From Salvelinus alpinus (lineage: Eukaryota > Chordata > Actinopteri > Salmoniformes > Salmonidae), in NCBI RefSeq assembly GCF_045679555.1, contig NC_092092.1, positions 21,312,469-21,376,468 on the forward strand: DNA of 64,000 nt, read 5' to 3'. Positions 29,341-45,547 of this stretch are shown here, one piece after another (within the stretch, counting starts at the first letter, position 1; every line of letters starts with the position of its first letter). The notes under the pieces are model-generated. The model was not told the DNA's origin. It searched no databases and saw only the letters and a list, made by a program, of their open reading frames with translations. The translations under genes and the position numbers were made by a program.

Positions 29341-29960
29341 TATTCAAAGGTCTTCTTCCTGACAAAACAGTGACGCCCGCGATTCAGACGGCGTTTGTTT
29401 GTTAAAAGTTTTTTTTTAATGCAATTTACGCAGACGCTGGCCTATAATAAAAATAATAATATCACACTTTGAGAGGCTCTGGAATAGGCTATATTTTGTC
29501 CGTGTATGTAGGCCTATAAGACCAGAGTTAATGGGCCTAAATTGGTCTCCAAAACTGCACACGCTTTACATAAGGTAGCTGTATCCACACAGCTACTTGC
29601 GCTTTCACCTAGCGCCTTGACAAGAGGCAGCCCATGAGATGTCACGCGCAGCCTGCGTCTCCGGGGACAATAAAGGTTACCAAGCGTGAAGTATCAGGGG
29701 TGCTGGAGTAGCACTCCACTTCAAATTATAGTTCGTGCTATGGATGTGAAGGGAAAATGCATAATAGATTCAGTGTACGGGTGAAGTAACTAAGCGAGCA
29801 CTGAAAATAAACAGGAATCAAATCAAATGATTGATTGAAATAATTAGTCTCAGTAGCGGCCCAGGGCCCACACTCCAGCCCCCGTGGAAAGGTTGAAGAA
29901 AGCCACTTGTTGCTCCAGTGATCGCTCACACCTGCGTTGTGCGCAGATCTAATCTGTGAT
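29341..29960. other. Candidate cis-regulatory block (about 5 kb upstream)
   Basis: This is a non-repetitive stretch with higher GC content than its neighbours. It has an ACAATAAAGG SOX-like core near 29668, several AATTA/ATTA cores and an E-box-like CACCTG near 29930. No open frame. Calling it a regulatory element is inference; conservation could not be tested. Confidence 0.3.
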
Positions 29961-30349
29961 CTGAGATTTGTACAGAATGCCCAAGAGAATGTCCATGCGT
30001 AATTCTGTAAATCAGAGTAGCCTAAATCTTACGCTACATAGCCTATAGGGATAGGCTATACTCATAATCAATTGTTCGATATGTGTTTCTTAATGAGAAT
30101 ATAGAATAACCTGGCATATTCGTGAGTAGCGTAGGTCTTATTTCAAAACAGCTCTAAAAATCAGCTAGGTCTGTGTTATTGATAGCCTATCATCTACTGC
30201 GTGAACCATATTTGACCAACCTTGCCTCCTGGTCTGTCTGTACATTAAGACAAGATCTCCTCAGTCCTTCCAGTACTCCTTCCTGTGTAGGCCTATTGGG
30301 TAACAAGGTAGATATAAACATTTAATTATTGCATAGGCCCTCATTCATA
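29961..30349. other. AT-rich spacer, no gene seen
   Basis: Contains TAGGCCTA at 30288-30295 but no other recognised structure. Confidence 0.35.
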
Positions 30350-30960
30350 GATCCTTAAACAGCAGAGACACCAAACGCCTGGGTTTAATTCGTTCTCTCT
30401 GTCTGCCCAACATGACATGTCTGAAAGAATGTAACTCATCAACCCACGTCGGGCCTGTCTCGGGGTAGGCCACGGAAAAGCCACGTCCCGCAGCCACCCT
30501 GCGCTCCCCCAAAACATCTTGCAATAATCAGTCCAATTAGTGGAGGTCGTGGCAGAGAGCTCTCGGGTTAGCGGTGGGAGGTTGTGAAAATAGGGGGCGG
30601 CTATTAGAAGAAACGCGATCCCCATTCATCAGCATTGTAATAATCACCGCTCTGACGAGCCACGCGGGCCCAGCGAAGCTCTGATCAAAATGATCCATGG
30701 AAACAAGAGGTTTACAAACACTGTCAAGGCGAGACGGGTACCTTGATTCGGCCTGTCACTGCCAGGTTCCTCCCGCTTGCAGCAGAGGCTTTGATGGGCG
30801 CTTGTGACTGCGCCGTCGCCCTGCAGCGCGCACTTTCCGCCTGCAAGGAATAAATTAATAGGCGCATCTTTAGCTGCAAGGAGCACTAGGCCTGTATAGG
30901 ACATTGCATTGCTGTTGACAAGGAGGTGGAACAATAGGCTATAGGCCTATTCTGTAGTTG
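30350..30960. promoter_or_regulatory. GC-rich candidate enhancer with TCF/LEF-type sites
   Basis: About 600 bp of GC-rich, repeat-free DNA sit in an otherwise AT-rich region, 4 kb upstream of six2. It contains CTTTGATG (30789-30796) and GATCAAAA (30683-30690, CTTTGAT-like on the other strand), both near the TCF/LEF consensus, plus CCAATTA and ATTA homeodomain cores. Wnt/TCF and Six2 itself are known inputs to mammalian Six2 enhancers. That this block is such an enhancer is inference. The 94- and 96-residue open frames on the - strand lack any domain and probably reflect the GC content. Confidence 0.4.
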
Positions 30961-33919
30961 TACTGTAGCCATGTGTAGCCTACGCCTAGTTGGCTCTTAG
31001 CATTTTCAGTTCATGATCCCTAAATGCGCTCGCAAACAGAATGACGTATTGATTGATGTGATTTTCGTGAAATTACTATTTTTAGTAGCATATAGCTAGG
31101 CCTAATAACGCAAACTTTTTTCACATGGGCTAATGTATAAAGGCCTATATGTCAGAACAGAATTTCAAATGGATTTCATGAAATATTATTTTATATGGTG
31201 GCTAGAGCAATTGGCCTAGGTCTTTATATGCCTATACAGTCTATGACCTATTAGACACGATCATAAAATAACGTTTCTCAATAGTCAAATAGTCTACCCA
31301 CAAGCAGTCATTATCAGACATGGTGCTAAAAAGGGGGGGGGGACAGACGACCATTGTCACGGTCATCGCAAAAGTTATCATAAACGATTTGGGAGCTTTA
31401 TGCATGTTATGGTTCAATTCGGAGACATTTAGCTGTTTCTTCTAGATTGTTAGAGAAGATACGCGAATTTAAAAGCGCTCGAAGTGGCTGGTCTGTCAAA
31501 CAACGTTTGGATTCTCACTTTTGCTATATGAAAAGGGTTTTCTTAACCCCTCCTTTAGATCCGTCTTGAAGCACTATTTCGTGTCATTGATTGAACTTAT
31601 ACATTTGATATAGGCAATTGGAAGTTATATGCAATGGTTATTTTTTAAACATAGTTATTAAATATTTATTACACAGTTTCCCTTTCATCTTGTAGCCTTG
31701 GATTTATGATAATCATTGTTTAATTATTACACGCATATAGCCTATTAGCCTAATATTATTATTATTATTACATTCCCTTTGTGAGAGTTTATTTTTAAGT
31801 GGACGAAGACGGGGAATATATAACTCATTAATGCTCAGTCTAATATGGTTGAATTAGGAATTTTTCATATAGGCTACTCGTTTACACGATTAAATCGAAG
31901 CGTTGTTTTTATTAATACCCATTTCAGCAGCCTTGTCCCCTGATGATTAGCATCAGTCAAGCTAATGCCGAAATACCACTCTGCAAACTGGCTTCAGGCG
32001 AAACCCAAGTCAATTTATTAAACACGTTCCTTTTGCGAGTGAAAACACAACATGAAAACGGATAAGGGTCTTCTTACAAGATAATTCATCTTAATGATAA
32101 AATGGAAACTAGTGAGTGTGCGTTTTTCATTTGTTTAACACCTCTTCCTTCGATCGGCATGTTAAAATGCATGATTCCATGTATGACTATAGGCTATACA
32201 TTATGCATGCATTTTAACCTACAGGTGCATACGAGACAGACCACTGTCCTTTCACTAAGGACTGATTTTCTTGCAATTATGTGGCTCGGTTTCCTGGGTC
32301 TTATTTAGAGCACATAGGTCTGAATTAAGAGTAAAACTAAACTATGCTACAATATTAAAGAGAAATAGAGACAAAGGCTACCATAAATATTTTATATTTT
32401 TGAGCAAATATATCCAAATAATTTTGGATGCGTGATTAGCCTACCTAAATTCAAAGTAGGCCTATTGGCCTAATTGGAATCAATCTTAACATCTGAAAGT
32501 AATTGATGCGAGGAAACATTCGTCGTTGACAATTTTTCTCTACTCAAAAATGTAGGCCTACGTATCTTATTTGTTGACTAGACGAGTAGGCTACACTTTC
32601 GTTCGAAACCTGTGTAGAAGCCCCGTCAGGCTGCACCGGCGCCGCGCAAGGCTACGCTGTGATCACTGCCCCACAGGTTGGAGCAGCTCGAGCTCGCCTG
32701 AAAGAGGGAAGGCAACCGAGGTCCATTTTCATTGAAGGCAAAACAACACAGAGCAGAACACGTTTTCATCTCTTGCCATATTACCACCCTTTCCATTTAT
32801 ACTACAAGCGTCAGCGATTCTATAATTTCACACAAAATGTAATTTTGCTAAGCTTTCTTGTGGTCTGAGGTGTTATTAAGTTAGATCAAAAAGCTTTTCG
32901 GATGAAAGCTGAAACAGGTTTTTGCGTTATATTTTACAGAAAGCAGATACCAGAGATGCGTTTAAGATCTGTGGATGGAAAGAGACCTGGCCTCGTGTGA
33001 TATGATACTAGTGAGTGTAAATGTACTTAATGAAGAGGTCCCTCTGTGATGCAATATAAATCTATCAACTGGTCAATTCTTCACTCCATCGGTCAATACA
33101 AAATTACATCTTCACAACAGGTAGCTATGGCACTCTCACTCAGAACAATTATTATTATTGGTAGTTTAAAAAGACATGGGTATATTTAATTATTAACATC
33201 TATTATATGTCTTATATCCTGTCATCTCCAAACAAGAGCTTAATTTGTCTTACCGGCAGCATCAAGTAGGAGCTTTCGTTCCCCTCAGAAAGCCGTAGAG
33301 AGCGAGCTCTCCGCGCTCTCATAGCAGAATACACCTCTCTCAACCTTTGTTTTGTTATTCAGGCACCTTGTGCGTTTGCTCTAATGTTACAGTATTCCAC
33401 ATTGTACAGTTCCTGGGGATGTGTGCCCACAGGATGCCTGCCTGCCTGCCTTGTTAATTTGTCATACCCGCATGTGCATTAAATACTCTACAATGCATGG
33501 TTAATTACACCAGAGGTTATCAATGCGCACATGATCTAACAGGAGTTAAACTAGGATTTGAAGGTGAGGGAACTGTCTTCAAAACTGGGCACTTTTCTAT
33601 GATTTTATTTTAGCAGAAATCTATTTAATTCAACTGTCTCCCATTCCTGGAACACGTATCAACAGTGGCCCAAGTTTGCCCAAGTTATTCATACTTGGAG
33701 ATATACTGTATCTATAGATTTTTGTCACTGTGTCAAAACATGGCAAATAATGCAAAATATGTGGTGAAACTATCTGTATTGTCCCCCAGCAATGTTTATT
33801 CACGTCTAGCCTATAGTTTAAATATAATTTCTATACCACGATGTTCCAGGTGAATTAGGCCTACGTACAATTCCTTATTACAATGTAATAAGCGTTAGAT
33901 GACATATAATGAATAAGCA
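30961..33919. other. Unique upstream region of six2
   Basis: No gene is supported. Sub-blocks at about 31925-32090 (with GATGATTAGCATCAGTCAAG) and 33240-33540 look like candidate conserved elements. A 13-bp hairpin at 32161-32218 and several TAGGCCTA palindromes also lie here. Open frames under 70 residues have no domain. Confidence 0.35.
32161..32218. repeat. Perfect 13-bp inverted repeat with 32-nt loop
   Basis: GTTAAAATGCATG (32161-32173) and CATGCATTTTAAC (32206-32218) are exact reverse complements. Each arm has an ATGCAT core. It could be a paired binding site or a cruciform-forming sequence. It lies 2.4 kb upstream of the six2 start codon. Confidence 0.7.
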
Positions 33920-36993
<3,074 letters not shown>

Positions 36994-37520
36994 ACACGAG
37001 ACCCTGGTTGGAAAGGGACTTTCTGAGTTACGTGGATGTTTGAGAAAAGCTTCAGGCACCTGATGCGAGGAGCAAAGGCGAAAGGACAGTCAGGAAAATG
37101 TGGCTCACACGGTGAGAGGTGAGATGGTAGGCGTTTAGCTGAAAGGTATTTTACCGGAATGTGATAACATGTTATATTGTTGAAAACAATAACAATAAAA
37201 TGTCTTAATTCTTGTTACTATTATCGTTATTATTTTAGGGCATAGATATCAACAGATGCGTAAACTCAAAGTCAGGTACCCCATGACCTTTTGTTTACAC
37301 ATAGGTTTTCCAAGAGAGCCATATTCAGTTAGATTTTGTTTTGGGGTATCATCGCTTAAGTGTTTTACTATCATGAGAGCCGTATGTGAACGATTAAAGA
37401 TTATAATATCTTATTATTTGTATTTTCATTTGGAAAGCGACTGCATGTGAACTCTGCGATTAATAATAAAACATAAACAAATCGATCTCACTATAGTTTC
37501 ATATACCCTTTACAATAAAA
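36994..37520 (+). other. six2: six2 3' untranslated region, candidate polyA signals
   Basis: AATAAA hexamers occur at 37194-37199, 37465-37470 and 37514-37519 downstream of the stop. Which is used cannot be told from the sequence. Confidence 0.5.
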
Positions 37521-38411
37521 CAAGAAATGCATTCATTTGAAAGGAGAACTTGTTTGATTTATATTATTTCAGCTTTTTATTTGAAAAATGGCAATTCATT
37601 TTTTGTGTGGAGTTTGTTTTTGCACATCATAGTTGACCATTGAGATATATTTCATACGATGGAAAACACCACTTGTGATTTTTTGCAAAATGCTTTAGAA
37701 CCACACCCACATTTTAAAATATATTGTTGACCATAATGTAAGCCAGTGCGTAAAGTAGCCTAGGAGGAGCATGATTTTCGTTGATTCATTATTTTGAAAA
37801 GGCGACAGAATGTCTAACCTGAAAATACATCTGTGTTACGTCTCCGCGTTATGAGTCTGATTTCGATAGTATCGTGTTGCAACATTGGGCTATCAAGTGG
37901 GCTAAGGTAGCCATTAAACCGGATGCAAAGGCAGCCCGATATGAGACCTGTGTTTTCTTTTTTTTTTCTTACTGTAGGCCTAGACCTGGGTCTATATTAT
38001 TTCTCGAAATGTAATGTGACCAGACAACATTTCAAAGTAGCCTACAAAGTCTTTGAAAACGTAAAATATATATTTTCTTATAGCCTATATGTTTACTGCG
38101 CTTTCCTTGTCTTGTTATTTTCGTGTTTGAAGATATATGATGAAGGTGTATGGCGCGTATAGGCCCAAAATCCCAGTGCCTATGCGTATTACACTTTTAC
38201 AGAGAGGTTTGCCTATATTCTAGGCCTACTGCTGTGCTGTGATTTCGTGACATATTACCCCCCCCCCCCTTCCAATATAGGCTAAAGATAATGAAAACTA
38301 TTGAAATCTATCTTAAATGCAAAACAAGTGCAGCAATTTTGCAACTTGCTGAAATGGGACATTGTCCATTGTGTGTGTTAACTACATGCATGGACTGCAG
38401 TATGGTGTAGA
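37521..38411. other. 3' flank of six2, no gene seen
   Basis: AT-rich unique DNA. The poly-T/poly-C patches (about 37960, 38260) are short. Open frames have no domains. Confidence 0.4.
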
Positions 38412-38523
38412 TACCCACTGGGCACAGACCTCAATTCAACGTCTGTTCCACGTTGGTTCAACGTAATTTCATTGAAATGACGTGGAAACAATTTTGATTC
38501 AACCAGTGTGTGCCCAGTGGGTA
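38412..38523. mobile_element. Short palindromic MITE (TACCCACTGGGCACA ends)
   Basis: TACCCACTGGGCACA on the left and TGTGCCCAGTGGGTA on the right are exact inverted ends. The 112-bp body with CAACGT and ATTGAAATGACGTGGAA words matches a very common salmonid MITE as I recall it. Confidence 0.85.
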
Positions 38524-41016
38524 GGGTCTACACTTTTTTGTTATTATGCGTGTCAGGTCAGTTCTGCCTACTCATCTATGTATATGGTGCAAAGAAAATA
38601 TTTCTTACACTACGATATTTTACAGTACTATGTCATATGCCTATGGAATAGAATTAAAGTATGAACCTGACTACGGCTGTCAGTCTATGGCATTCTTTAA
38701 AAACAGGACTGAAGAGTGCATTGGCAATTATCAATAAAATCTATCTGACACAAATGATTTAGACCATAACGGAGGTTGATGTTCATGTGATGACACTTTT
38801 TCTTTCCTCTTGTCGATGAGAACAAAATTGCGCTGTTCACGGAGACAAACACAAAACTAGAAACGTGTGTTGAAAGAGGACACTTTGTTTGAACAACTTC
38901 AACCCACAACCTGCCGTCATCCAATCTCTTCTACTTTCAAAGTCTTGTAGAATATTTCTAAAAACAACATCGACATAGGCCTATTCATTCCTCTTTTCAG
39001 GAATTGTCGGTATTTTATATTAAATGTTTTAGTCCTTACATAGGTTATGATAGTTGCATCTCTTTATTCAAATCAGTCCCCTTTCATGAGTCCTAGGCAT
39101 GGATACCTTACGCAATTATAAGTTGAATTGAATGTATGCCCTATGGACCCAATTCCATGTATTGAATATGATCTTTACAAGAAAAAAAAGATTTTGCTGT
39201 GTGGCCTTGGACTACGTATTCAGATATAAGCAAGATTCTAGCTTAAAGTGTGCATTTATAGGTCATACACAGCATTCGTATAATTGTGGCTATAACCAAA
39301 CGTTTGTATTGAGTGGTGAGCATCACACCTTGTTGGCTTATGGACCATGAAGTTATTGACGCTGGTATTCAGCCCTCTCATTTTATAATTAGCAACCATT
39401 TCAGTGGATACTCAAAACAACCATGCCCCATAATACCGTCTGTGTTTGGGTATAGGCGTAACACCAAATACTTTGGTTCTCACAAAACAAATATTTTAAT
39501 TACTGGGAAGTGCAAGGTTCTGCTCTTGACTTTCTCTCTCTTTCTCCAACAGCTGAAATCAGAATTTTAACTAGTTTGTGTGAGTGCAGCATGTGTGCCT
39601 TAAGAGTGGCAGAGAGGTTGTTAAACTTTTGGGCATAAAATGTTACAAAACTCTTTCGGCATGAGCTGGGCTAACCAGACCCCTTGGTTATAAATGCAAT
39701 GCAACATGTTGATTTAATGCTGGGAAGCCAGTTTATGGGAACATTACTCAAACTGCAACAACGAAAAGTAATGGAAACAGAATAAACAATAGTGCATTTT
39801 TGCACATTCCACTGTTTCTCTCTCTCTCTCTCGAATTTTACAAAGCTGCGTAAGACAGGCTGGTGTAATTTCTGTGGCTGTGGTTGGTAAGCAATTTTCT
39901 CTTAGTGGTATTAGGCCTATATTGACTGTAACAATTAAGACTAAATTGGTGCAGATAACAGCCTTGCAGTACTTGTAATAGTACAAGTTTAGCCATCCGT
40001 TTTTCATTGTTAAAATAATATACACAGGGACTTGTGCAATGGCTTTGACTGTCCTGTAGATAAAAAGCACTATAGGTCACGTGAGCCTACTCCAAGTAGC
40101 CAGTTAATAAGTCCTTAATTAGTAAATGAAAATGCCAATAATCATAAATATAATGACTATTCAGTTCAAGGTTGAATCACGCATTACTTTAGCGCATATC
40201 TCTCATCGACACCAATGCATGCTTTACGAAATGCAATATTTACGCACAGGTTATCTTTATGCACCCCTTTGCCAATATTGCATAACATTATGGCGTATAT
40301 ACAAAGTGAGACTATTCTATTTCCACCAAGGAATGTTGACAGATGAATATTTTTTACGGGTCACGGGCCACACCAGATCCAGTGGCGAATGTCTTTCTAC
40401 GCAAACGGAAACCTCGCTCACACAGGCACTGGTGTAGCCTGCTGTTAGACCTTATTATTGTGGGGCCTCATACTTTAACTATGGGTTTAGCCTGGCCTTT
40501 ATCATGGAAATGATTGGAATATGTGATTAGTCTGTAGGCCTAATTCTTCTGTTCATGCCCACTTGTCAAATTACTCATATGCAGGATTGATTGACATTTG
40601 CATTGTTCTGTAATTGTCAAATATGACTAATTATGTATGTGATATGTATTTAAATGCAAGATTTTAGTCAATTGAAATGTAATTCTAGACAACATAGTGC
40701 TCATCAAGATTTGGGGATGACATTTTTCTCATGGTTTTATTTTTTTTAGTAATTTAATCTGATATAGTTTTCCTGATAAAATTTAGATTTTAACAAAATA
40801 TCAATAAAAGACTAAGGACTATATTTTTATGGAAACACATGCTGTTGTTTTCTAAAATGCTATCGATTGTGATTGGGCTAGTCTCCTAACCAAGCAACAT
40901 GTTCACTTAAAACCTTTTCTGAAATGTTGGTATAATTCACCCTTAGCTAGCTTTTAATTACACGTGAATAAAGGATAGGGGTTAATAAGCATAGACAGTA
41001 TTGATTTCTAGGCATG
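38524..41016. other. Unique DNA downstream of six2
   Basis: No gene, classified transposon or array. Five TAGGCCTA-type palindromes and AT-rich spacers are present. The 103- and 108-residue open frames (40126-40437 +, 39744-40070 -) have no domain or codon pattern. Confidence 0.4.
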
Positions 41017-41018
41017 TA

Positions 41019-42247
41019 CAGTGAATTCGGGAAGTATTCAGACCCCTTGACTTTTTCAACATTTTGTTATGTTACACCCTTATTTTTTTCGGCATCAATC
41101 TACACGCAATATCCCATAATGACAAAGTGAAAACAGGTTTGAAGACATATTTGAAGACAGAAATACCTTATATAGATAAATATTCAGACCCTTTGCTATG
41201 AGACTCGAAATTGAGTTCAGGTGCATACTGTTTCCATTGATCATACTTGAAATGTTTCTACAACTTGATTGGAGTCCACCTGTGGTAAATTCAATTGATT
41301 GGACATGATTTGGAAAGGCACACACCTGTCTATATAAGGTCCCACAGTTGACAGTGCATGCATGTCAGAGCAAAAACCAAGCCATGAGTGAGAAGGAATT
41401 GTCCGTAGAGCCCCGAGACAGGATTGTATCGAGGCACAGGTCTAGGGAAGGGTACCCAAACATTTCTGTAGCATTGAAGGTCCCCAAGAACACAATTTCC
41501 TTCATCATTCTTAAATGGAAGAAGTTTGGAATCACCAAGACACGGCCAAACTGAGCAATTTGGGGAGAAGGGCCTTGATTGGGGAGGTGACCAAGAACCC
41601 GATGGTCACTCTGACAGAGCTCCAGAGTTTCTCTGTGGAGATGGGAGAACCTTCCAGAAAGACAACCATCTCGGCAGCACTCCACCAATCAGGCCTTTAT
41701 GGTAGAGTGGCCAGACGGAAGCCACTCCTCAGTAAAAGGCACATGACAGCCCGATTGGAGTTGCCAAAAGGCACCTAAAGAACTCTCAGACCATGAGAAA
41801 CAAGATTCTCTGATCTAATGAAACCAAGATTGAACTCTTTGGCCTGAATGCCAAGCATCACCTCTGGAGGAAACCTGGTACCATCCCTACAGTGAAGAAT
41901 GGTGGTGGCAGCATCATGCTGTTGGGATGTTTTTCAGCAGCAGGGACTGGGAGACTAGTCAGGATCAAGGGAAAGATTAACTGAGCAAAGTACAGAGAGA
42001 TCCTTGATGAAAATCTGCTCCAGAGCGCTCAGGACAACAACCCTAAGCGCACAGTCAAGACAACGCAAGAGTTGCTTCAGGACAAGTCTCTGAATGTCCT
42101 TGAGTGGGCCAGCCAGAGCCCGGACTTGAACACGATCGAACATCTCTGGAGAGACCTGAAAATAGCTGTGCAGCGACGCTCCTCGTTCACCCTGACAGAG
42201 CTTGAGAGGATCGGCAGAGAAGAATGGGAGAAACTCCCCATATAGCC
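41019..42247 (+). mobile_element. Tc1-like element, 3'-truncated (copy E)
   Basis: A TA at 41017-41018 precedes CAGTGAATTCGGGAAGTATT. The body contains a + strand Tc1-type transposase remnant. Similarity ends near 42247, before the right inverted terminus, so the copy is truncated at its 3' end. Confidence 0.8.
41384..42247 (+). pseudogene. Tc1-like transposase remnant of copy E
   Basis: It starts with a plausible helix-turn-helix N-terminus (MSEKELSVEPRDRIV then a PNISVALKVPKNTI-type stretch). Stop codons interrupt the frame from 41552 onwards, including several in a row around 41760-41830. Blocks resembling the WPECQ-type catalytic core and the DLNTIEHLW-type C-terminus are readable in shifted frames. 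It is not functional. Confidence 0.7.
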
Positions 42248-42749
42248 ACACTCCACGGCAGTCAACGGATCAAAGGCAATCTATTACCTGTAAACTCATT
42301 TAGAACATAGAGATTTTTACAATCATCACTGAAATCTTCACCAAAAGTTATTTGAAGGTGTTGCCTTTCATTTTGTTCTCTGACATATAGGAATTTGAGG
42401 ATGTTACATGACCTATAGCTAGGCCTACCTATATCTATAGTACAATTGAGACAGTGTTCTGATACTAAATTCACAAATGTTTGTTTATATGCATGTTGAC
42501 AGACTCCAGTTACCAGAGTATACTAGCTAGATAACGTAAGGCACAAGACGGATGGAATTTCAACTGTTTAGTTTATTTTCAGTCGTTGTTCCTATATTTA
42601 TTGGACTATAAAGTCACATAGATGGGACTTCTGTTGACAAAGGAGAACATTCAATTATATTCAAGACAAGTAAAGAATATTCTAATCTACCAAAACTTCC
42701 AGGCTATATAAATATGTCCTTTTACATTGACTAAAAGACGCCCAAAGAA

Positions 42750-42804
42750 TTATTATTATTATTAGAATGATTATTATTATTATTTTTATTATTATTATTA
42801 TTAT

Positions 42805-42837
<33 letters not shown>

Positions 42838-43038
42838 TAGAAGTAGTAGTAGTAGTAGTAGTAGTGATAATAGTAGTGGTAGTGGTAGTAGTAATATAAG
42901 TAGTAGTAGGGGTGATAACAGTAGTTATAGTAGTAGTAGTATTAGTGATAGTAGTAGGTGTAGTGATAGTAGAAGTAGTAGTAGTGATTGTAGTTGTAGT
43001 ACTAGTGATAGTAATAGTAGTAGTTGTGATAGTAGTGA

Positions 43039-43080
<42 letters not shown>

Positions 43081-43862
43081 AAGTGATAGTAGCAGTAGTA
43101 TTAGTAGTGATAGTAGTAGTAGTGATAGTAGTAGTAGTGATATTAGTAGTAGTAGTAGTCGTAGTGGTGATAGTAGTCGTAGTAGTGATAGTAATAATAA
43201 GAGTAGTAGTAGTAGTAGTAGTGATAGTAGTATTAGTAGTGATAGTAGTAGTAGTGATAGTAGTAGTAGTAGTAGTCGTAGTGGTGATAGTAGTCGTAGT
43301 AGTGATAGTAGTGATAGTAATAATAAGAGTAGTAGTAGTAGTAGTAGTGATAGTAGTATTAGTAGTGATAGTAGTAGTAGTGATAGTAATAATAAGACTA
43401 GTAGTAGTAGTAGTAGTGATAGGAGTAATAGTAATAGTAGTAGTAGTAGTAGTTGTAGTAGTGATAGTAGTCGTAGTAGTGATAGTAGTGATAGTAATAA
43501 TAGGAGTAGTAGTAGTGATAGGAGTAATAGTAATAGTAGTAGTAGTAGTTGTAGTAGTGATAGTAGTCGTAGTAGTGATAGTAGTGATAGTAATAATAAG
43601 AGTAGTAGTAGTAGTGATAGTAGTATTAGTAGTGATAGTAGTAGTAGTGATAGTAATAATAAGAGTAGTAGTAGTAGTAGTAGTGATAGTAGTATTAGTA
43701 GTGATAGTAGTGATAGTAGTAGTAGTGATAGTAGTAGTAGTAGTAGTAGTAGTTGTGATAGTAGTAGTAGTGATAGTAATAGTAGTTGTAGTAGTAGTCG
43801 TAGTAGTGATAGTATTCTTGGTAGTGATAGTAGTCGTAGTAGTGATAGTAGTAATATTAGTT
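42750..43862. repeat. 1.1 kb ATT/AGT trinucleotide tract
   Basis: A short ATT array (42750-42806) is followed by about 1.05 kb of AGT triplets with scattered GAT, AAT, CGT and TGT variants. Larger blocks repeat inside it: for example, AGTGATAGTAATAATAAGAG recurs several times. Open frames of 378 and 332 residues across it are poly-Ser/Asp/Asn and poly-Val/Ile translations of the repeat. Confidence 0.97.
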
Positions 43863-43902
43863 TTAATAATCCATTGTTGTTCTTGCTGTCATTATATATT
43901 TA

Positions 43903-44195
43903 AGCAATAAGGACTGAGGGGTTGTGTTATATTGCCAATATACCACGGCTAAGGGCTGTTCATAGGCACAATGTGAAGCGGAGTGCCTGGATACAGCCCT
44001 TAGCTGTATATTGGCCATATACCACAAACCCCCGAGGTGCCTTATTGCTATTATAAACTGGTTACCAACATAATTAGAAGTAATGTAATGTAATAGTAAT
44101 GTGCTTCATACCTGTGGTATATTGTCTGGTACACCAAGGCTTTCAGTCAGTCAGCATCCAGGACCCAAACTACCAGGTTTATAATATTAATTAAA
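43903..44195. mobile_element. Common salmonid palindromic repeat
   Basis: GCAATAAGGACTGAGGGG near the left and its inverted counterpart CCCCCGAGGTGCCTTATTGC (to 44048) bracket inverted blocks built on CCAATATACCACGGCTAAGG. A further part extends to about 44190. I recognise this as a frequent salmonid non-autonomous repeat; the superfamily is not assigned. Confidence 0.65.
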
Positions 44196-45291
44196 CATAC
44201 ATTTTTTAAATTGTCGTAGCCTACTAGTCATCAACATTCATGAATAACTATCCGTTACATAGGTGTGATGGAATGTTTTGTGCAGAGTTGAGAACTGTTC
44301 CATGGAGTGAGGTACAGTGGGATGTGTATTGATGGACACATTGATTACAACATTTCTTGGCTTATAATGCAGTTTGAGCGTATCAGGTGCATCCCATAAA
44401 ACAAATTAATCCGGTGGGGGGGAAACGGACGGTGTTGTGTTACGGTCAACAAAGAGCGCCCAAATGGGCAGGGGAGTAGTCTATAACCAGAGGCTAAGCA
44501 TTAATGCACTGAACTCCACCGTACCGGACGCATACAGTTACAGTACACCTCTGTTGCCTATCACAGACACTGACCTTTGCTTGAGTAAAAGGTCACTGTT
44601 CAGGCCTACTCCTCCTGAGTCTTATTGCAACACAATGGGAACCTTGTCACGAGTGGAGTGGAAGTTGAACTGGCTGTATGAAAAACTGGTTGTATGAAAA
44701 ACTACTCCATCTCACGTAAATTGTAAATTTAGAAATTCAGATGTCGCTGCCCATGTTGATTCCATGAAGTTCAGCAGCAATAGTTTTTCCAGAGGTGTCA
44801 TATGACACCCTACCATAAAATCATTCCACTCCAGAGAATAACTACACCATTCTTTGGAACACAATGGGCAGGTTAAATCTTTCACAGACCTTTAGTATAC
44901 CACACAGTATTTTCTACATTGGAAAGTAAAAATATTTGAAACTGATTTAGCTGATGTTTTGATGTCATATATCAACTGGCAGCATAAACATGTTTTACAT
45001 CTCCACTCAGCAGCTAGGTCCAATTATTCTTCATAGGCCTATGTTAGGACTATCCTGAAATTACTGTCAGACCCAAAACATTTGAATTAACATTTTATAA
45101 ACATTTTTAGTTTAGGTTTAACGTTGAGTGTGTCAGTAATAGGTGTACCGTTCCAGTCTTTGTGGTCTAATCAGTCTCTGTAATAGGGGCCCTTTTGATA
45201 ATGTAAGGAAGGGTGCTAGTTACTCTGATTATACTTATTGCATTTATAGTGACAAAAAACATTCAATCTATGCGGGTTTGTTTAACACTCG
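44196..45291. other. Intergenic DNA, nothing recognised
   Basis: No gene or classified repeat. Contains one TAGGCCTA (45034-45041). Confidence 0.4.
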
Positions 45292-45389
45292 AATAACTGA
45301 TAGTATTATTTGGAATAACTGATAGTATTATTTGGAATAACTGATAGTATTATTTGGAATAACTGATAGTATTATTTGGAATAACTGAT
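45292..45389. repeat. 22-bp tandem repeat, 4.5 identical copies
   Basis: The unit AATAACTGATAGTATTATTT plus GG repeats four times exactly, followed by a partial fifth. Confidence 0.95.
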
Positions 45390-45547
45390 GGGTTGAGAAA
45401 TCTGCAGTGAAATGGTCTGGTCTAACAACAGATGCTGCTTTTCAAAATGTCATCCACAGTATCTTACTACACTGTTGAAGATGCCGTTTGGTTTTTACAG
45501 CCTCTCTATAGATGGTTGTCGTGGCTGGACAGAGGGGTAATAATGGT

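Noticed and set aside
42767..43910. Open frames of 378 and 332 residues
   Set aside because: They are translations of the AGT triplet tract (poly-Ser/Asp or poly-Val/Ile) with no domain.
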